Positions 59,963-64,000 of a DNA stretch of 64,000 nt are shown in pieces; position 1 is the stretch's first letter, and each line of letters opens with the position of its first letter. The notes beneath the pieces are model-generated. The model was not told the origin of the DNA, ran no database searches, and saw only the letters and a list, made by a program, of their open reading frames with translations. Made by a program: the position numbers and the translations under genes. The stretch comes from Aquanectria penicillioides (Eukaryota > Ascomycota > Sordariomycetes > Hypocreales > Nectriaceae): positions 2,790,001-2,854,000 of the forward strand of contig PYIU01000004.1 in assembly GCA_003415625.1 (NCBI GenBank). The letters run 5' to 3'.

Positions 59963-61435
59963 ATGGGGCTCCTCCCTCTCACTTATACCCGTCCCAAGCA
60001 CATGGACCAAGAGCCCTGGCGCAACAGCAGCCAGAGCGAGTCCTCGTCCTTTTCTGACAATGAGAAGAGTGATGGTTCCGTCAAGTCAGGCCAGTCAGGC
60101 CAGTCGGCTGGTATCCCCGAGTCTCTGGCTTTCGACAAGATCATGAGCGGTGGCACTTGTCCTGTGAGTCGTGACTAATAGTGTAACGTTGTCAATGACG
60201 ATGCTGATACTCATCCCTCAGCCAATGACTGTTCGCGACTTCATGACCTATCTCATCTATGTTGAGCACGCTGCCGAGAACTTGCAGTTCTACCTCTGGT
60301 ACAAGGACTACGAGCAGCGCTTCAACGAGGCCGACACCATCGACATCAAGCTCGCGCCCGAGTGGAGCCAGTCTATGCACCAGGAAGCCGTGGCCAAGAT
60401 TCGAAAGGACAACCTCGACAAGGTCCGAAAGGAACCTAGCGGAACCGAGCTCTTCAAGGGAACCGACTTCGAGAAGCATGGTGGTGACAGGGTCGTGGAT
60501 GCCGCGAACCCTTCTCCACGCCCCCTCAGAGCAACCACGGCGATTCTGCCTCTCTTTACACTTCGTCCAAGCAGCCCCCTCTACCAACGCCTCCAGCTAC
60601 CAGAATCAGGCTGGAGAAGCTTTCCAAGCTGCCGGTGTCCGTCAACCATGTAAGTCTAAAATATTGCCGAATCCGGTTTCCTGGTACACCAGACTAGGAG
60701 CTGATCATCATCATAGTCACAATCCAGCCATTCCGCGAGGAAATCGACCGAGTCATTGTGACTTACATCATGGATGGGGCTTCTCGACAGCTTAACCTGT
60801 CAGCTCCCGAGCAAAAGGCCGCATTGATGGCCCTGTCTCATACTACCCACCCCAGCGCATTCCGAAGCCTTTTCAAGATTGTCGACTCGACCCTTCGCCG
60901 CCAGGCTCACCCTAACTTTGTGCGATGGTCCATCTGCAACGGAAACCCTGCCCGTGTCTTCTTCGCTAGGTCCCTGGGCGTTGGCACCATCGTCATTGGC
61001 CTTGTTTTGGGAATCATCCTTACCCTCAGCAAGGCCGGACGGGGCTATCGCGCCCTCTCTGCCATTGCGCTGGTCCTGGGCATCAGCACTCTCGTTGCCG
61101 CTTACAAGGGCATGTGCGTTGTTCTGCACGGCATGCACCACCGCCACGTTCGACCTTGGGAGCTGTTTGTCGACAGCGAGCAGTTGGTCAACCTGGACAA
61201 GCGCAGCTTCGAGTCGTTTGGATCGGGCAATAGCTACGAGGACGAGCCCTGGATTATCAAGTACGAGAAGCGCAACATTGTCCGCAAGGTCTTTGACCGC
61301 GAGGTGTGGATCCAGGAGCCTGCTCTGCGACAGATCCAGGACACCATCTTCATCCAGGCCATGCTGGCGTCGGTGATTTTGGGCGGCATCATAACGGCTA
61401 TTTTCGTGGCTGTTCCTGGCGGCAACTATTTCTAA
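59963..61435 (+). CDS. rax1: RAX1-like RGS-domain membrane protein, two bases missing in linker
   Basis: Rax1 proteins combine an N-terminal RGS-like fold with C-terminal membrane helices and mark growth sites in yeast. Exons are 59963-60163, 60222-60649 and 60717-61435. The RGS-like part runs from PMTVRDFMTYLIYVEHAAENLQ-type sequence in exon 2, and exon 3 begins FTIQPFREEIDRVIVTY. Three hydrophobic segments follow (about VGTIVIGLVLGIILTL, ALSAIALVLGISTLVAA and AMLASVILGGIITAIFVAV). In the hydrophilic linker the frame shifts twice, at CCC 60509-60511 and CCCCC 60575-60579, each by one missing base. Correcting both gives 450 codons. Introns are 58 and 67 bp. A canonical G-protein GAP is the alternative, but the membrane tail favours RAX1. 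Confidence 0.85.
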
Positions 61436-62889
61436 ATTGGGAATACTTTTTCTAGTAGTGTCTCTGCTTCTTCCTTCGATTGATGTATGAGAGATGGATG
61501 GATCGGAGGTAACTTCTTTCTGACAGCCTTACGCTCATTTTTTTTTTCCCTTGCTTGTTCCACTGTTTCGGTTGGCGCCTTGTTCGCCTTGTTCTGATAA
61601 TACCCTTGTTTGGCTCATGTTCCCTTTTTTGGGGTTCTTGGCTTGGTAATTTTCGTTGGGAGGGATCTTTTTGGGGGCGTCTTGGGAGGATGGGTCGACG
61701 GATGGGTCCATGGATGGCGGACGGATGGAGGGATGCAAATGCCCACGGCAAAGTAAAAATCAACACCAACACAGAGACCAGACGCTGGTCTCGAGGCCTG
61801 TGTGGTTTATTTGTTTGAAGAGAGCGAACATGCTCGTCTCGGTCTTGTACGAATACAGTATATTTAGGTTGTATTTATATGACCCAACTTGGCATGCCGA
61901 AAGAAGCAGGTTCGCCAGTCGTGTGCCCCAATTGATGAGGAGCAGGGCCCGTTTGGGTCAATGCTTCAGCTCAACCCCGCCATTACATCCGGGTCATCGG
62001 TACTTGTCCATGGTTGCCATGCAAGCCGGCGCAAGCCAGCTCCAGCAAGGGAATGGAGCTTGACGCAGAAACATGGGACACGGGACACGGGACACGGGAC
62101 AGGAGGCATTGGAGGCGTTGTGTGTCAATGGGAACGCAGCCGGCTGGCCGTGGTGTCTTGCGACTGGGAATGGACTTTCTTTTCTTCTTGCACTTTTGCT
62201 TTGGTTATGAGTTTGATCTTCGGATGAGCCGGAGAAGCGGACGGCTGCCGTGCCGTCTCTTCTCGTCTCGTCTCATCACAGCGCCCCTCAACTACTGCCG
62301 GCGGTCAATTAACCATGGGCCAAGGCATGGCACACGACACACTCATCGTCCATAGCCACCCACCCTCTCTCCCCTGATCTCCATCTCTCCCGCCCTCCCT
62401 CGGAGCCTCGGCCCACCGGCTTCGGTGCATTTGGTGGGTTGGGACAGGGTCTTATCGATAAAGCCGAACCCCCATCATCCCCCCAAGGCAGCTGCCAAAA
62501 GGAGGCAGGTACTCCCCATATCCGCCGAATTAATTGAGATGATTGATTCGGTAGTTAGCTGCCCCTCCATCCCGTGCAGCTCTTCAAGTCTTGACATCGC
62601 CCATCCCCTTTCGCCCCCTTTTGTCTCGTTCTCCGCATTGTTCATTCAAGTCTTGGTTGGACTTTGAAGCTCTTTTAAATCTCTCTCTTGCTCTTGCTCT
62701 TGCCCTTACTCTTGTTCACAAGTGCCTCCTCCTTCTTGATCTCGTTGCTCATCGACTCATTGCCGCGGCTGCCCGGCTTTTTGTGCGCCGCTCCATCCAC
62801 CTTTGCGCCCTCAACCACTACGGCCGTCGCCCTGTCGTCACCCCAGCTCCGGCTCCCACGCGCGAGCGCACACACCAAAAAATATAGCG
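61436..62889. other. Intergenic between rax1-like gene and pantothenate kinase
   Basis: This holds the 3' flank of the first gene and a pyrimidine-rich promoter region of the second. A GGGACAC tandem repeat sits near 62076-62101. No gene is supported. Confidence 0.6.
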
Positions 62890-64000
62890 ATGACGCCCGC
62901 CTCTGACCACGAAGACGCCGTACAACCGGCGACGACCGTTGCGCAGGACCCACCGCCACTACAAGCGCAACAGTTGCGAGGAGCAGCAGCATCCGAGGCA
63001 GAGTCACAGCAACCGCCGCTCAAGCGGCGACTTCGCGCAATGACGTCGACTGAGGAAATCGACAGCACAATCAACCGCCCCGGAAGCGTTAAGATCAATG
63101 TCCAGGGCGCCTTCATCGTCGACCCGGACACGGCCACGCCGGCATCGGGCGCCAGCGGTGCAGCGCAGAATGGGCGGGTCAGCCCGTCGCATCCAGAGAC
63201 GAGCGATATTCGACTGCCGAACCACACAGCCGTAGTGAGTCATATTGCCATTGATGTAAGTATTTCCCACTGCAGCTGTGGCGTGAGCCCATGGTCTCTA
63301 GAGGGGGGACAGAGGAGCGGGGAGATTTCATGATCGAACCAGCACTCTTCGCGACCAAGGGAGAAGGGCGAACATGGAAACTTGGAAAACATAGGCTGAC
63401 CAGCGCAATTGCTCGCAAACAGATTGGCGGCTCGCTAGCCAAGCTGGTGTACTTCTCCCGCGAAGTCGGCTCTACGGACCCGGGCGGTCGCCTCAACTTC
63501 CAAAGCTTCGAGACGGACCGCATCGATGACTTCCTAGAGTTTATACGGCATCTGCGCGACAACCAGTTGACTCTCAACGGTTCGCAGCCCGGAGAGCTCT
63601 GCGTAATGGCTACGGGCGGTGGCGCATACAAGTTTTACGACAAGATCCGTGAGACTCTAGGGGTTGACGTGCTGAGGGAGGAAGAGATGGAATGCTTGAT
63701 CATTGGTAACCAACATTGCCTTTCATCCCTTTTTTTTTTTTTTTTTTTTTTTCGCTTGCAATGTTTTTTCAGACTAACACGATTGCAACATTTAGGACTC
63801 GACTTCTTCATTACCGAGATTCCCCGCGAAGTCTTTACCTACTCCGAGACCGACCCCATGCAGTTTGTCGCACCTAGCGAGAATGCCTACCCTTACCTTC
63901 TTGTCAACATTGGGTCGGGTGTGTCCTTCTTGAAGGTGACTGGTCCGCGTTCCTACCAAAGAGTTGGCGGTACTTCGCTCGGGGGCGGTACCCTATGGGG
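62890..64000 (+). CDS. cab1: Pantothenate kinase, eukaryotic type (partial, cut by window end)
   Basis: Pantothenate kinase phosphorylates pantothenate in the first step of CoA synthesis. Exons are 62890-63255, 63423-63705 and 63796 to the window end. The first ~115 residues are a hydrophilic extension. The ASKHA-type phosphate-binding segment IAIDIGGSLAKLVYF spans the first intron (about 119-133). The family blocks ATGGGAYKFYDKI and LLVNIGSGVSFL follow, then GGTSLGGGTLWG just before the edge. About the last third of the protein should lie outside. Intron 1 is 167 bp; intron 2 is 90 bp and contains a 23-nt T run. The start is the ATG after AATATAGCG; an upstream in-frame ATG at 62803 is a weaker candidate. 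CAB1 is the single yeast enzyme. Confidence 0.93.
63730..63752 (+). repeat. Poly(T) tract within pantothenate kinase intron 2
   Basis: About 23 consecutive T form an unusually long uninterrupted homopolymer within a 90-bp intron. The acceptor used is TTTAG at 63795, since an earlier TTTTTTCAG (63771) leads straight to a stop. Confidence 0.9.

Overview
The window is nuclear DNA of a filamentous ascomycete, most likely a Sordariomycete (Hypocreales-like). Genes are spread out and carry short GT-AG introns with branch points of the CTAAC type. The proteome is fungal: a SKT5/CHS4 chitin-synthase regulator, an OPT oligopeptide transporter, a RAX1-like RGS membrane protein, CBP4, and a HET-domain remnant. 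The order-level placement is inference. No virus, plasmid, bacterial operon or CRISPR array is visible.

Layout. 1.4-4.5 kb: SUB2 mRNA-export helicase (minus) divergent from the RNase P subunit RPR2 (plus). 7.6-10.0 kb: a ketopantoate-reductase-like enzyme with a very long disordered tail. 10-21 kb: about 11 kb with no gene I can support, holding a perfect inverted repeat and an AT-richer island. 21.1-22.0 kb: a glutathione-S-transferase-like gene. 25.0-37 kb: OPT transporter, ribosomal protein eL37, Elongator subunit ELP6, a HET-like fragment, an MFS transporter and a mitochondrial thioredoxin-like protein. 37.6-40.6 kb: SKT5-like Sel1-repeat protein ending in a CaaX box. 40.6-47.9 kb: gene-poor, with one intron-containing tRNA-Ala(AGC). 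47.9-54.1 kb: a compact housekeeping block of CBP4, EGD1 (NAC beta), TAD1, ribosomal protein eL24 and a PMP20/Asp f 3-type peroxiredoxin. 54-60 kb: gene-poor, with low-complexity repeats and a diverged direct repeat. 60-64 kb: RAX1-like protein and a pantothenate kinase cut by the window end.

Themes. Translation and tRNA maturation are well represented: RPR2 (5' processing), ELP6 (wobble uridine modification), TAD1 (A37 deamination, whose known eukaryotic substrate is tRNA-Ala), a tRNA-Ala(AGC) gene, eL37, eL24 and EGD1. Nothing here proves that this linkage is functional.

The most unusual sequence-level features are RNA-processing ones. EGD1 needs a one-nucleotide exon between two canonical introns. 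Intron 2 of the eL37 gene contains a long two-part stem. SUB2 has a 564-bp first intron. Separately, the peroxiredoxin, MFS and RAX1-like genes lose their reading frame at single positions, always by one missing base and often at short C/G runs. This looks more like systematic base-calling or assembly error than gene death.
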